Shown here piece after piece: positions 44,026-53,905 of a DNA stretch of 64,000 nucleotides (positions within the stretch are counted from its first letter, which is position 1; every line of letters starts with the position of its first letter). The position numbers and the translations under genes were made by a program. Below the pieces are notes generated by a model. The model was not told the DNA's origin. It made no database searches and was given only the letters and a program-made list of their open reading frames with translations. Origin of the DNA: Pseudomonadota bacterium (GTDB taxonomy: Bacteria; Desulfobacterota; Binatia; Binatales; Binataceae); the NCBI GenBank assembly GCA_021323945.1, contig JAJPKA010000002.1, positions 471,938 through 535,937 of the forward strand, read 5' to 3'.

Positions 44026-45204
44026 CTATTGACTTGCCAGTTTGCGCGGAGCAATCGACGCTTCCAGCAACCAATCTGATCCAAGCGGCCGGGCGGTGAG
44101 ATTGTTGAGTTTGATCGCGTCGCGCACTTTTCTGGCGAGCAAGCCTTCGACACTCGGCAAACCGCAACCAAAGATAAGGGGCGCCACAAAAAAAGCGACT
44201 CGATCGACGATTCCTGCCCGCAGCGCGGTTCCGGCCAACTTGGCGCCACCTTCGATCAGGACCTTCGACCAGCCACGTCGAGCGAATTCATGCATTACCT
44301 CCCTGAGCGAAATCCCATGCTCGTCGCTTGACGCTGCTATGGCCTCGACTCGGGGGCCGTAACGCCGCTTGACCTTTGGCGCATTGCTAAAACTGGTCAC
44401 GAGAATCGTCGGCGCAGGGGAGCGCTGATGGAAGATCCTGGAGTTGGTGGGTGAGCGCAGACGCTGGTCGAGCACAACACGTACCGGATCCCGACCGCCT
44501 TCAATCCGGCACGTCAGCCTTGGATTGTCAGCGATGACGGTTGCCGCTCCAACCATCACGACGTCGGCTTCGGTTCGCCATTTGTGAACAAGCTCTCTCG
44601 ATGCGCTTGAGCTGATCCAGCGCGAGTCACCCGTGGCAGTTGCGATTCGACCATCGAGCGAGACGGCGAGCTTTAAGATTACAAAAGGCCGTTTGCGGGT
44701 GACTCGTGCGATAAAGCCCTCGTTTAGTCGCCGGCACTCCGATTCCAGCACTCCCACCGTGGTCGCAATCCCCGCAGCCTTTAAGAAAGCTAGACCGCGC
44801 CCTCGCACAGGGGGATATGGATCCAAGCACCCGATGACGACACGAGCGACTCCGGCCTCGGCCAATGCTCGGGCACAAGGTGGTGTTTGCCCGCGATGTG
44901 CGCAGGGCTCAAACGAGACATAAGCCGTGGCTCCCCGCGCAAGGTGGCCTGCTTGGGCAATGGCTTGGGGCTCAGCATGGGGTCGTCCGCCTGGGGCGGT
45001 CACTCCACGGCCTACAATCTTACCTTGCCGAACAATGACACATCCCACAGAGGGGTTGGGCGAGGTGAATCCCAGCCTGGATTTTGCGAGATCGAGACAT
45101 TCTCGCATCCAGCGTTCGTCTTGATCGGTGGATGGCGCGATTTCTACTGCGGCCAATTTCGAAAAGCGACTGTCGCCGGGGCAGGTTGAGTCTCGCCTTC
45201 GCAC
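44026..45204 (-). CDS. ribD: Bifunctional riboflavin deaminase/reductase RibD
   Basis: A protein of up to 392 residues carrying out steps two and three of riboflavin synthesis. The deaminase domain has HAEPQAI and PCAHRGQTPPC (zinc site); the reductase domain has LAVSLDGRIATATGDSRWIS and VLIEGGAKLAG. GTG 45204 is used, with AGGT eight bases upstream; the conserved region begins near ERWMRECLDLA, so about 30 residues are extension and a later start is possible. It lies 45 bases after nrdR on the same strand. Confidence 0.95.
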   Translation of the reverse strand: MRRRDSTCPGDSRFSKLAAVEIAPSTDQDERWMRECLDLAKSRLGFTSPNPSVGCVIVRQGKIVGRGVTAPGGRPHAEPQAIAQAGHLARGATAYVSFEPCAHRGQTPPCARALAEAGVARVVIGCLDPYPPVRGRGLAFLKAAGIATTVGVLESECRRLNEGFIARVTRKRPFVILKLAVSLDGRIATATGDSRWISSSASRELVHKWRTEADVVMVGAATVIADNPRLTCRIEGGRDPVRVVLDQRLRSPTNSRIFHQRSPAPTILVTSFSNAPKVKRRYGPRVEAIAASSDEHGISLREVMHEFARRGWSKVLIEGGAKLAGTALRAGIVDRVAFFVAPLIFGCGLPSVEGLLARKVRDAIKLNNLTARPLGSDWLLEASIAPRKLASQ

Positions 45205-45249
45205 TTAGCTGACCTGATCAACGGTCGCAAGTTGGGGTGGTTTGATCGC

Positions 45250-45753
45250 TCAGGCCGAAGGATTTTTCTTTGCTAGTGCGAGTAATCCGGTTTGCTCGTT
45301 ACGATGCTGAATCAACTCTTGCAGTTCGTGCATAAACTCGTCGATGTCCTTGAACGAACGATAAACTGAAGCGAATCTCACGTAGGCTACCTGGTCAAGC
45401 CGATGCAGCTCGTTCATTACGGCCGAGCCAATGAAGGAGCTCGGGACTTCTTTATCACCGCGTTCGGCGACCGCCGCCTCGATTCGGTCGGCCAACTGCT
45501 CGATCGCCTCCATCGAAACGGGCCGCTTCTCGCAGGCTTTGACTACACCGGCAATTACCTTGCTGCGCTCGTAAGGCTCGCGTCGATTATCTTTTTTGAC
45601 CACCATCGGTGCGGCTTGCTCCACCCGTTCGTAGGTGGTGAACCGGCGATGGCAGGATGAACACCTCCGCCGGCGTCGGATGCTCGCACCATCCGACGAC
45701 ATCCTCGAATCGACCACACGGTTATCTTGAGCCCGACAGAAGGGGCAGCGCAT
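45250..45753 (-). CDS. nrdR: Transcriptional repressor NrdR
   Basis: A 167-residue regulator of ribonucleotide reductase genes. The N-terminal zinc ribbon reads MRCPFC, then [12 protein letters not shown]; the ATP-cone domain follows ([20 protein letters not shown], ending [11 protein letters not shown]). The nrdR-ribD pairing is widely conserved. No ribonucleotide reductase gene is in the window. Confidence 0.97.
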   Translation of the reverse strand: MRCPFCRAQDNRVVDSRMSSDGASIRRRRRCSSCHRRFTTYERVEQAAPMVVKKDNRREPYERSKVIAGVVKACEKRPVSMEAIEQLADRIEAAVAERGDKEVPSSFIGSAVMNELHRLDQVAYVRFASVYRSFKDIDEFMHELQELIQHRNEQTGLLALAKKNPSA

Positions 45754-45935
45754 GCCCTAATCCTAGCAGCAGCGGAGGGGCGATTAGACCCGCAGCAACT
45801 GGCCGGCGGGACTGGTTATCGGCCCCTCTTTCGTGGTGGCAGCTCATCGAATTGTGGCTGCCGATTAGACGCCCGTGTTGGGCCGCCATGCCGACGAATT
45901 CACCGCGCCTGGTCCATCGCAGAGGGGCGTGACTT

Positions 45936-46175
45936 TCAGCTCTTGTGAGCCTCTATATAATTGACGACGTCTCTGACGGTTCGGATTTTTTCCGCATCTT
46001 CGTCCGATATTTCCATACCGTACTCTTCCTCTAATGCCATCACTAGCTCCACGATGTCGAGCGAGTCAGCACCGAGGTCCTCAATGAACGACGCCTCGGG
46101 CGTCACTTCATCAGCTGAAACCCCAAGTTGTTCGCTGATAATCTCGCGCACCTTCGATTCGACTTCTCCAGCCAT
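45936..46175 (-). CDS. acpP: Acyl carrier protein
   Basis: A 79-residue ACP with the phosphopantetheine site GADSLD (Ser38) and the acidic helix [20 protein letters not shown]. It shuttles acyl chains in fatty-acid synthesis. The start MAGEVESKV at 46175 fits the family; the frame runs 24 codons further without conserved sequence. A GGGAGGAA stretch is 12 bases ahead, rather far. No fab genes are adjacent, which is unusual for acpP, so it could serve another pathway. Confidence 0.93.
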   Translation of the reverse strand: MAGEVESKVREIISEQLGVSADEVTPEASFIEDLGADSLDIVELVMALEEEYGMEISDEDAEKIRTVRDVVNYIEAHKS

Positions 46176-46618
46176 GTCCAGTTGGTTCCTCCCGCCAGCC
46201 GGAGCCGCCCTCCAAAGCCTCGAAAGAATCCATTCTCGCCTCCCCAAGCAGGCTGCGCGAGTTAGTCTTCACGGGCCATTAGGCGCCAGTCTGGCTAAGT
46301 GCGCAGCTTAGGGACTTAAGCGATGTCAGGCAAGGTGGCTCGGGGTCGGCATCCGGGACGACTCCAGGACGCAGCCTCTGAACGATTTGGCAGGGATTGC
46401 GTGATGGCGTTCTGAGGGGCGCAAAATGGCCCACGCCCTGACTTCCCGCAACATATGGCATAGTGAGAGCCCTCTCGCAGGAGCGGGTGTTGCACATGAT
46501 GGCGCGTCGAAGCGCTGGCCTTTTGCTGGTGGTGCAATTATTTGTGATTAAGAAGCTGGGGGTTCACAAATCGTTTTCAGTGACATGCAGGGGCCCGGGC
46601 TTCGAAAAGGAGGGTGCG
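46176..46618. other. Intergenic region between divergent acpP and monooxygenase genes
   Basis: 443 bases. The plus-strand frame of the next gene is open back to 46463, but the strong AAGGAGG at 46607-46613 puts the start at GTG 46619. Nothing else recognised. Confidence 0.5.
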
Positions 46619-47653
46619 GTGAACTTCGGTCTACTGATGTCTTTTCGGAATTCCTCGCGCAACGAGCTTTCATTCTCGGAGCTCTATCGGCGCCACGTGG
46701 ATCTATGCGTAGAGGCTGAGGACCTCGGCTTTGATACCATCTGGCTCACCGAGCATCATTTCGTCGAGGATGGCTATTCGCCGAGCATGTTGCCCTTGGC
46801 AGCCGCCATCGCCGCCCGGACCAAGCGCATCCGGATCGGCACCTTCGTACTACTGTTGCCTTTACACAACCCGTTGCGCGTAGCCGAAGACGCCGCGACT
46901 ATCGATGTGCTCTCCAACGGGCGTTTTGACCTGGGCCTCGGCCAAGGTTACGTACCGCGCGAGTTTATCGGCTTTAATGTTCCACGTGAAGAACGGAGTC
47001 GTCGCCTTCGCGAAGGGGTCGAGATTATCCGCCGTCTCTTTACCGAGAACGATGTCACATTCGAAGGCAGGTCGTACATCGTACGCGGCGCAACACTCTA
47101 CCCGAAGCCGGTTCAGCAGCCTCATCCGCCCATTTGGATTGGTGCGCGGTCGCGTTCCGCAACCGAGCGCGCGGGACGAAATGGCTATCACTTGGCCGGG
47201 CTTGGGGCCGAACAGGCGCAAATCTATCGTGATGCTTTGCGCGCGGCCGGTCGCAATCCGGATGACTTCAACGTTGCTGAGTTATGTTTCGGTTATATCG
47301 CGGCGAAGAAAGAAAAGGCGTGGGACGAAGCTGAATTTGCTCTTCATCATTTGCTTTCATGCTACGGACAATGGATTGCCGAAGCTAACGATGTGCCTGG
47401 TGATGAAAACTTTGCGCGGGTTCCGCCGGTCGGCGAGCTACGGCACGCAGGCTCAGTCGGCTTCGACGCCGTAATCGGAACCCCTGACGACCTCGTGGCC
47501 AAAGTCGAACAGCTCGAGCAACACGCCACTCATCTGGCGCTCGGTCTCGCGCTCCCCGGGATCGAGCCGAAAAAAATACGTGCCTCGATGAAGCTCGTAG
47601 CGGAGAAGGTGATCCCACATTTTCGCCGGCGCACGCGCAAGCGCGCGGGCTGA
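46619..47653 (+). CDS. Luciferase-like (LLM class) flavin-dependent oxidoreductase
   Basis: A 344-residue TIM-barrel monooxygenase of the bacterial luciferase family, using FMNH2 or F420H2. Key segments are GFDTIWLTEHHFVEDGYSPS, RIRIGTFVLLLPLHNPLRVAED, VLSNGRFDLGLGQGY and PHPPIWIGA. The GTG 46619 start has AAGGAGG five bases upstream. LutC follows after 22 bases and LutA overlaps LutC, so the three genes are likely one operon; the oxidised substrate may be a precursor of a lactate-like acid, which is speculation. Confidence 0.88.
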   Translation: MNFGLLMSFRNSSRNELSFSELYRRHVDLCVEAEDLGFDTIWLTEHHFVEDGYSPSMLPLAAAIAARTKRIRIGTFVLLLPLHNPLRVAEDAATIDVLSNGRFDLGLGQGYVPREFIGFNVPREERSRRLREGVEIIRRLFTENDVTFEGRSYIVRGATLYPKPVQQPHPPIWIGARSRSATERAGRNGYHLAGLGAEQAQIYRDALRAAGRNPDDFNVAELCFGYIAAKKEKAWDEAEFALHHLLSCYGQWIAEANDVPGDENFARVPPVGELRHAGSVGFDAVIGTPDDLVAKVEQLEQHATHLALGLALPGIEPKKIRASMKLVAEKVIPHFRRRTRKRAG

Positions 47654-47675
47654 CGCAGTGCCTTAGGATAAGATT

Positions 47676-48395
47676 GTGGCGAAAGATGCTTTTGCCGGAG
47701 TCATCGGGGCGATTCGGTCCGCTCTCGAACCGAAGTTAAGCAGCCGGCCGGATCATAACCCCACGACCCTTGATCAGCGCGTTATCGCCGTAGGTCGCAG
47801 CACCCAATTGGTAGCCCAGTTCGCGTATGAACTGGAACGTGTCAACGGTCACTTCATCGGTAACATCACGCCTGCCGAGCTTGGCAAAAACATCGCGTCC
47901 ATTGTGAAGCGAATCAAACCTCGGAGCATAGCCATCGGTGAACCCCAGACGCTGCAGTTTGGGCCCGTGCTGAACGCGCTCGAACGGTCTGGAATTGAAC
48001 TGGTAAGGTTCCACAACGCCAATAACCGCGAGCGGCCGGGGCTTCGGCAGCAGCTCGCGCACTGCGACCTTGCAGTTGTCGAAGCCCAGTACGCGATTGC
48101 AGCAAGTGGAACGCTGGTGGTCGTTGCCAGCCCTGGGCAGCCCAGTTCGCTGACGTTGCTGCCCCCGACAAACGTCATCCTGGTCGAAGCTTCGCGCATC
48201 CTTCCAGACATGGCGGCGGCGATTGCTGCTCTAGGACCGAGTACCATCCGGCAACATCGGGTTGCCTTCATAACCGGACCTAGCCGCACGGCCGATATTG
48301 AAAAAATGATCGTACTTGGCGTGCATGGCCCGAGGGAGCTCTACGCTGCGGCGGTTTGGGGCAGCGGTGAGGCATCAGGGGCACAAAGTGACTGA
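47676..48395 (+). CDS. lutC: LutC/YkgG-family (LUD domain) protein
   Basis: A 239-residue LUD-domain protein. Family features are the Rossmann-like strands around RSIAIGEPQT, the conserved VEAQYAIAASGTLVV and LLPPTNVILVEASRILPDM, and the end SRTADIEKMIVLGVHGPREL. In Bacillus, LutABC oxidises L-lactate, with LutC a non-cluster subunit. GTG 47676 has AGGA seven bases ahead. The following lutA starts eight bases before its stop ends. Confidence 0.87.
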   Translation: MAKDAFAGVIGAIRSALEPKLSSRPDHNPTTLDQRVIAVGRSTQLVAQFAYELERVNGHFIGNITPAELGKNIASIVKRIKPRSIAIGEPQTLQFGPVLNALERSGIELVRFHNANNRERPGLRQQLAHCDLAVVEAQYAIAASGTLVVVASPGQPSSLTLLPPTNVILVEASRILPDMAAAIAALGPSTIRQHRVAFITGPSRTADIEKMIVLGVHGPRELYAAAVWGSGEASGAQSD

Positions 48396-49110
48396 GGTAT
48401 ACCTATTTGCAACCTGCCTCGCGGAGGAGTTTTATCCCGCCGCTATATCTTCGACCGAGAAGATCCTGGCAGAGCTTAGACTGGTGGTAAGGCCATTGCG
48501 CAAGGCCTTTTGTTGCGGTCAAGCACCGTTCAATGAAGGACTTCGAGAAGAGGCTCTTAAACTGGCTCGTCGATTTCTGGACGCGTCCACACCGGGGACT
48601 CCCATCGTTATTCCTTCGGGATCGTGTGCCAGCATGATCAGGGTTTTCTATGCCGATCTGTTGGCTGAGAATCCGTCGCTGCTCGAGAAGGCGGCGGCGC
48701 TTCGGCCTTGGGTCTTCGAGTTGTCGCAATTTCTGGTCAACGTGCTCAAAGTGAGATATGTGGGTGCCCGGTACCCGCATACAGTCGCGTATCATCCCAG
48801 CTGTCATCTGACTCGAGAACTCGGAGTCATGGACGAACCCAGGCTGCTGCTTTCCGCAGTGCGTGAACTGAAACTGGTCGATTTCCGCAGTCCGCACGAA
48901 TGCTGCGGATTCGGCGGCATGTTCTCGGTTAAATATCCACATATCTCGCTGGCGATAGCTCAGGACAAGATTGAGCGCGTGAGGGAGAGCGGTGCCGAGG
49001 TTTTGGTTTCGAACGATTGCGGTTGCCTAATGCAGCTGGGAGGAGTTATGCATCGCCAGGGTCTGAATATTCAAACACGCCATCTCGCTGAAGTGCTCGC
49101 GGCGCGTTAG
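48388..49110 (+). CDS. lutA: LutA/YkgE-family CCG-domain protein
   Basis: A 240-residue protein with two cysteine-rich CCG domains as in LutA, GlpC and HdrB: AFCCGQAPFNEG with SGSCASM, and YHPSCHLTRELG with ECCGFGGMFSVKYP and SNDCGCLMQ. These bind a noncubane or 4Fe-4S cluster for electron transfer in lactate or glycolate oxidation. GTG 48388 has AGGGG before it and overlaps the lutC stop by eight bases. The 4Fe-4S ferredoxin-like LutB subunit, normally between them, is missing from the operon. Confidence 0.87.
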   Translation: MTEVYLFATCLAEEFYPAAISSTEKILAELRLVVRPLRKAFCCGQAPFNEGLREEALKLARRFLDASTPGTPIVIPSGSCASMIRVFYADLLAENPSLLEKAAALRPWVFELSQFLVNVLKVRYVGARYPHTVAYHPSCHLTRELGVMDEPRLLLSAVRELKLVDFRSPHECCGFGGMFSVKYPHISLAIAQDKIERVRESGAEVLVSNDCGCLMQLGGVMHRQGLNIQTRHLAEVLAAR

Positions 49111-49136
49111 CCTGGTCGGGGGCTCGGCGGCCTCAT

Positions 49137-50891
49137 TTATTGAGGGCTCTCAAATACGTACGTGCCGGGAGCCGGCTGGAGCGCCGGATATTCTGCGTTA
49201 CCCAGATACTCAGGTGCAGGCCGCCGCTCGCCAGAATGTCGGCCCAGCCAGTCGATCCAGTGTTCCCACCAGCTTCCCTTGTGCTGAGTCGCTGAGCTCA
49301 GCCAGGCCTCCGCTTTCTCCGCCCTTTGTGAGTTGGTGAAGTAGCGCGCCTTAAAATTGTCAGGTGGAGAAACCAAGCTTTGCACGTGGCCGCTGGAGTT
49401 GAGTACGAATTCAACCCGGCCGCCAAACAGTTGGGATGCGCGATAACATGCCTGCCACGAGCAGATGTGGTCGGTCAGCCCGGCGAGAATATACATGTCG
49501 CAGTCGACGGTCCGCAGATTGATGGGAGTTCCTAGAACCTGCAGATGATTCACTTGGACCAGAGCGTTGTGGACCAGGATGTCAAGAAAATCGGCATGCA
49601 GCTTGGCCGGGAGATTGGTTGAATCTGCATTCCAAAACAGAATATCAAACGGCGCCGGCTCCTTACCCATCAGATAATTGTTAACCCAGTAATGCCAGAC
49701 AAGGTCATTGGGCCGTAACCAGGCAAATAGACGCGCCATTGAAGCTGCATCCAGTACGCCGCGTTGGCGCGAACGCAAACAGGCCGCGCGCGCCATTTCT
49801 TCCGTCGCAAACATGCCAGTCATCGATGGCTCGCTGGAGTCGAGCATGGTAACGAGCAGTGTTGCGGCGTTGACCAAACGCTCATGTGTCGCCGCCAAAT
49901 GGGCGAGCATTACAGAGGACGTTATGCCACCAGCGCAGACTCCTAAGAGATTGATGTCCGGGCTGCCCGTGATGCTCGTGACCACCCGGATGGTCTCTTT
50001 AATGGCAGCAATATATTCGGCCAGGCCATGCTCTCGAAATTCTGGCCCTGGATTGCGCCAGCTGATGGTAAAAAACTGAATTCCGCGGCTGACCGCGTAC
50101 TCGGTCAGGCTGCGTTTCGGCGCCAAATCCATTATGTAATATTTATTGATTTGCGGTGGCACTAGCAGCAGCGGGCGTTGGTAAACTTCTCGTGTAGAGG
50201 GCCGGTACTGGAGTAGTTCACAAAGCTCGTTGCGGTAGACAACTGCCCCGGGTGTTACACCTATGTTCTCGCCAACTTTAAAGGGGCGTTTGTCGACCTG
50301 CGACGGCATCCCGCCGTTGTGCAGGAGATCATCAACAAAGTTCTGCAGACCTTTCAGAAGGCTCCAACCACCGGTATCGAAAGCACGTTTGAGAGCGGCC
50401 GGATTGGTAAACAGGACGTTAGTAGGGGAGAGCGCTTCGGTCAATAAACTGATGGCAAAGCGCTTCTGTGCCGGTGTTTTCCAATCTGAGCCGTTGGCAG
50501 CCTGTTCGTTAACCAGCTCCAACATCGTACTACGCCACGCCAGATATCCCTGCATCAAGGCGCGGAAAAAGGGGTTCTCCTTCCAGGCGGGATCGTTGAA
50601 ACGTTTGTCCGAGGGCTCCGGCTCAATTTCCGACCGGCCGATCAAAATATTGAGTAGTTCCTTGCTGAACTTCGGTAATCGCTCCAGCGCCTTGCTGCGC
50701 GCGTGGAAGAGGCCGCCCAAGAAGTCGGTGATGCTGGTCGCGAGATCTCCCAAATCAAACCCGATGAACAGGTTGGGGCCGAGGATCGAATTAACCGCTG
50801 GAGCTACGTCTTCAGCTGTCGACTCAGCTTCTTGAGCAGTCTCGGGACTTTGCGCGTAAACACTCTGGTCCTTTGCTCCTTCTGCTTCCAT
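49137..50891 (-). CDS. phaC: Class I polyhydroxyalkanoate synthase
   Basis: A 584-residue PHA polymerase. The N-terminal part has FRALMQGYLAW and the conserved SPTNVLFTNPAALKRAFDTGG; the catalytic domain has LLLVPPQINKYYIMDL, the lipase-like GVCAGG with nucleophile Cys319, LTDHICSW with the acid, and NSSGHVQSLVSPP with the His. Builds storage granules from hydroxyacyl-CoA. Single gene, without phaA, phaB or phasin beside it. AAGGTGGG precedes the ATG. Convergent with lutA. Confidence 0.95.
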   Translation of the reverse strand: MEAEGAKDQSVYAQSPETAQEAESTAEDVAPAVNSILGPNLFIGFDLGDLATSITDFLGGLFHARSKALERLPKFSKELLNILIGRSEIEPEPSDKRFNDPAWKENPFFRALMQGYLAWRSTMLELVNEQAANGSDWKTPAQKRFAISLLTEALSPTNVLFTNPAALKRAFDTGGWSLLKGLQNFVDDLLHNGGMPSQVDKRPFKVGENIGVTPGAVVYRNELCELLQYRPSTREVYQRPLLLVPPQINKYYIMDLAPKRSLTEYAVSRGIQFFTISWRNPGPEFREHGLAEYIAAIKETIRVVTSITGSPDINLLGVCAGGITSSVMLAHLAATHERLVNAATLLVTMLDSSEPSMTGMFATEEMARAACLRSRQRGVLDAASMARLFAWLRPNDLVWHYWVNNYLMGKEPAPFDILFWNADSTNLPAKLHADFLDILVHNALVQVNHLQVLGTPINLRTVDCDMYILAGLTDHICSWQACYRASQLFGGRVEFVLNSSGHVQSLVSPPDNFKARYFTNSQRAEKAEAWLSSATQHKGSWWEHWIDWLGRHSGERRPAPEYLGNAEYPALQPAPGTYVFESPQ

Positions 50892-51256
50892 ATCCCACCT
50901 TCCACCGCGTTAGCCACGGCCATCGGAACGACAGCCGGCTGCGATGCCTGCCAGCAGATCATAGTACATACAAGTGCTGGCGACCCAAGTGCCGAAGCGT
51001 TGCGAAAAGGATGTTAGGTCAGATGTGCGACAGTTCGACTGGTTCAACAACCCAATGCGCTGAAATCGGTTCCTTGATCGACCGAGACCGGTTTGTCGGA
51101 CAGTCCGCGAACACTCTTGCGCGAATGCAGGTTCATTGTGAGAACTCGGCATAGCTGAAAAGTTCTCCCCTACCGGCGCGTGCGGCCGGTAGGGAAAAAC
51201 AGCGAGGTAAGGCTGATCCCGCAGCGTCGACCGCGATGCTCGTCGGCTTGGCTGGC
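50892..51256. other. Intergenic region with hairpin
   Basis: 365 bases between the propeller gene and phaC, both on the minus strand. It contains one strong hairpin (51168-51194); otherwise short frames only. Confidence 0.5.
51168..51194 (-). terminator. Probable terminator hairpin of the propeller gene
   Basis: Perfect 10-bp stem CCCTACCGGC (51168-51177) with GCCGGTAGGG (51185-51194), loop of seven. On the minus strand it is followed by GGAGAACTTTT, a delayed short T-run, so termination is plausible but not ideal. Lies 62 bases after the stop at 51257. Confidence 0.45.
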
Positions 51257-52858
51257 TCAGACGCGCCGAAGTGCCAATATGCTGCCCTCGCCGTCGGCCG
51301 CTACGTAAATTGTGCCGCTAGGATCCTGGGTTATCCCCGCAAACATTGTAAGCGGACCTTGCAGTAGTCCTGGAATCCCCATGAGCGGTTTGGCGATGAC
51401 GCCGGGGGGTGTTCCGACAGGCAGATTAGTCGCGATAACCTGGCGTTTGCGCTCGCGGAGAGAATAAGACACAAGCTCATGGGCCCCTGAGTCCACGACG
51501 AAAAGTTCATCGCCAGCCAGCAAAATTCCCTGTGGCTCCTTAAGATCTTCGAGCACCGGTGCGATGCCGCCATTTACGCGTACGATCCGACCTCGACCAG
51601 CTTCGGCCACGTAGCAGGAGCCGTCAGCCGCGGCTGCGATGCCGGTCGGTCGCGCCAGCCCTTGAGCCGCGACTTTTATTTCCTTGCCGGAGATAATCAA
51701 GACGCGTCCTTCGCCGCCTTCCGCGACGACGATCGCACCGCTGGGCGCCAAAGCGACCCCGTAAAGTTCATTCAACCCCTTGGCGTGCTCGACCATCTCG
51801 TGCGTTAGCGGGTGATAGGAAGTGACGTCTCCCGCTGAAGTAGTGACTAATAACATGCCGTCCGTGCCCGTACCGAGGCCGCGGACGAAGCCGGGAAAAT
51901 GTCCATCGAACAGCATGCCGACACGCCGTTGAGAGCCCTCACGGTCGACCGCCGCCATACTGATGCCGTCGGCTGCATAGAGCACGCCGTCAGTCGAAAA
52001 GGCCAGTCCTGCCGGACCACAGAATCCTGGTTCAACCAGTCGCCGTTCCCGACCGTCTGGGAGAATTTCCGCAACACCGCCGTCGACGAAATGCGACACA
52101 AACAGGCGGTCGTCGGAGCTCAAGGCGAAATTGTCGATTCCCGGACGAACTCTGGCAACTACAGTCTTATTTCGGCTCTGGAGATCAAAGCGCAAGATCT
52201 CTCCGGTGCGTCCCTGCGTCGAGAGCAATCTGCCCTTGCTGTCGAGCTTGACCGCGGTGGGTACCGCGAGGTCGCCGACGAAACGCTCTGGATACCCGCC
52301 ATCAACGGGCACTCGCCAGATCTCATTGGCGCCGATGACGGGAAAATAAATGTTACCGTCAGGGCCGAGTTGCAGCGCGTTGGGCAAGGGGAGATTATCA
52401 GCAATTAGCCGTGGCTGGCGGCCATCCGCGAAGAGCTCAAACAATCGTCCACCTGGACGACACTCGTCCATGAAGATGCGATCCTCGTGAATTGTGATGC
52501 CGTTGGCGCCGGTAACATGATCAGCGATGATGCGAACCTGACCGTTGGGCGAACGTGCGCAGACCCGCTCGCTCATTACCTCGGTCGCGTAGAGAGTTCC
52601 TCTGGAATCAAACGCCAGGTCATCAGGCGCCACGATTGGTCCGCCAATTGGACTAATTACAGAGACTTCGCCCGTGCGCGGATCGATTGCACTTATTTGG
52701 CTGCCAAATGCCTGCGCGACATACAATCGGCCGTCGGGACCGAAACGCATACCATTGGCGCCATAGAGCGCGCTGGGTGGAGTTAAATGGTTACACTTCC
52801 ATCCGCTGGCGACGCTAATCCCGTCGGTGGAGGATTTGTAGCGACTCTTTTCGGTCAT
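51257..52858 (-). CDS. SMP-30/gluconolactonase-like beta-propeller protein
   Basis: A 533-residue protein made of about ten NHL/SMP-30-type repeats, each with a pattern like PDGRLYVAQ, DSRGTLYATEV, SSDDRLFVSHF, STDGVLYAADG or PSGTIYVAADGEG. No signal peptide is seen. SMP-30 relatives are lactonases or metal-dependent hydrolases; the metal-binding Glu and Asn-Asp residues cannot be confirmed by eye across the repeats. AAAGGAGGT is perfectly placed before ATG 52858. It follows the PPOX gene by about 80 bases on the same strand. Confidence 0.75.
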   Translation of the reverse strand: MTEKSRYKSSTDGISVASGWKCNHLTPPSALYGANGMRFGPDGRLYVAQAFGSQISAIDPRTGEVSVISPIGGPIVAPDDLAFDSRGTLYATEVMSERVCARSPNGQVRIIADHVTGANGITIHEDRIFMDECRPGGRLFELFADGRQPRLIADNLPLPNALQLGPDGNIYFPVIGANEIWRVPVDGGYPERFVGDLAVPTAVKLDSKGRLLSTQGRTGEILRFDLQSRNKTVVARVRPGIDNFALSSDDRLFVSHFVDGGVAEILPDGRERRLVEPGFCGPAGLAFSTDGVLYAADGISMAAVDREGSQRRVGMLFDGHFPGFVRGLGTGTDGMLLVTTSAGDVTSYHPLTHEMVEHAKGLNELYGVALAPSGAIVVAEGGEGRVLIISGKEIKVAAQGLARPTGIAAAADGSCYVAEAGRGRIVRVNGGIAPVLEDLKEPQGILLAGDELFVVDSGAHELVSYSLRERKRQVIATNLPVGTPPGVIAKPLMGIPGLLQGPLTMFAGITQDPSGTIYVAADGEGSILALRRV

Positions 52859-52939
52859 GTTTTACCTCCTTTCAAAGCATCGAGTCCGCCAAAATATCCT
52901 GGATTTGCTCGATGAGCTCGATGTGACGCGCCAGGCTGC

Positions 52940-53566
52940 TTAGAGATTGTGCTCGTAGTCGTGCTCGACCATTGCATCGAGCTTGACTGCGGCTTCAGAG
53001 CTCAGTCCGATCTTGGAAGCAAAATACTTACCCCATGAGATCTTCTGCGGTGCCGGCCATGACTCCGGCTTCCACAACTGCGATCGAATGAAAGCCTTGG
53101 CACAGTGGAAGAAGCATTCGTGGACATGGACACGAATGGCCAGCTGCGGTGGGGTTCCATGCTCGGTCAGTCGATTTAGCAGGGCCGGTTCGATCGTTAA
53201 TTCTGCGGTACCATTGACTCGCAAGGTCTCGCTCGTACCGGGAATGATGAAGATCACTCCAACGTGCGGATTGGCCAGGATATTCTGCAAGCCGAAGATG
53301 AGCTTGTTGCCTTTGCGATCTGGAATCGCAAGGGTCACCTGGTCCTCCACGATTACGAACCCCGGGCGACCGCCTTTTGGGGACGCGTCAAGGTTTCCTT
53401 GAGCGTCGGAACTGGCGAGTACCAGAAAAGGTGAGCGACTGATAAAATCGATGGCCATTTCATCAAGTGTGTTCATCACCTTCTTCGGTACCAGCTCGCC
53501 CGGCTCGCCGATGATCGAGCGTAACTGCGCTATGCTGCACACGCGATAATCGACTGAAGTTTCCAT
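52940..53566 (-). CDS. PPOX-family protein (MSMEG_1061-like)
   Basis: A 208-residue pyridoxamine-phosphate-oxidase-fold protein with an N-terminal helix region (LRSIIGEPGELVPKKVMNTLDEMAIDFI), then SPFLVLASSDAQGNLDASPKGG, VTLAIPDRKGNK and LRVNGTAELT. The long N-terminal helix and HVHECFFHCAKAF segment match the subfamily often annotated MSMEG_1061. Likely flavin-binding; substrate unknown. ATG 53566 is set by GAGGT seven bases upstream. Probably co-transcribed with the downstream propeller gene. Confidence 0.83.
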   Translation of the reverse strand: METSVDYRVCSIAQLRSIIGEPGELVPKKVMNTLDEMAIDFISRSPFLVLASSDAQGNLDASPKGGRPGFVIVEDQVTLAIPDRKGNKLIFGLQNILANPHVGVIFIIPGTSETLRVNGTAELTIEPALLNRLTEHGTPPQLAIRVHVHECFFHCAKAFIRSQLWKPESWPAPQKISWGKYFASKIGLSSEAAVKLDAMVEHDYEHNL

Positions 53567-53905
53567 GGTTTGACCTCGAGTGAGAAATATCACGGCGCTA
53601 GACCCCACGTATAGGACCACATGGTACTTCCGTTTTATTGCATAGACCGCTTTGGCGGTCTGAGCGTGCCACCGAACACCTGAAGCTCACGGCCCTTAGG
53701 CTCGGCGCAAGCAATTCGGTAACACGAATCTATGCGTCATTGCAGGTCCAAGCGGGGGTGATGCTGACGTGAAAAAAGAAACCTTGGAGCCTTGTCTGAG
53801 GCCGCGTATGGGTGAGTGGCTGAGGTTCGTCAGTTAGCTGAACGAGGTTTTGCTTGAAGAATTGACCGGTTATCATGGTAAAAAATCGATGCCGTTTGAG
53901 ACTCT
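53567..53905. other. Intergenic region with small hairpin
   Basis: 339 bases between divergent genes. A perfect 7-bp hairpin AGACCGC-TTTG-GCGGTCT lies at 53644-53661 without a T-tract, possibly an operator. No tRNA or gene recognised. Confidence 0.45.

Noticed and set aside
53644..53661. 7-bp perfect hairpin as a terminator
   Set aside because: No T-tract on either strand and it lies between divergent starts; an operator is more likely but unproven.
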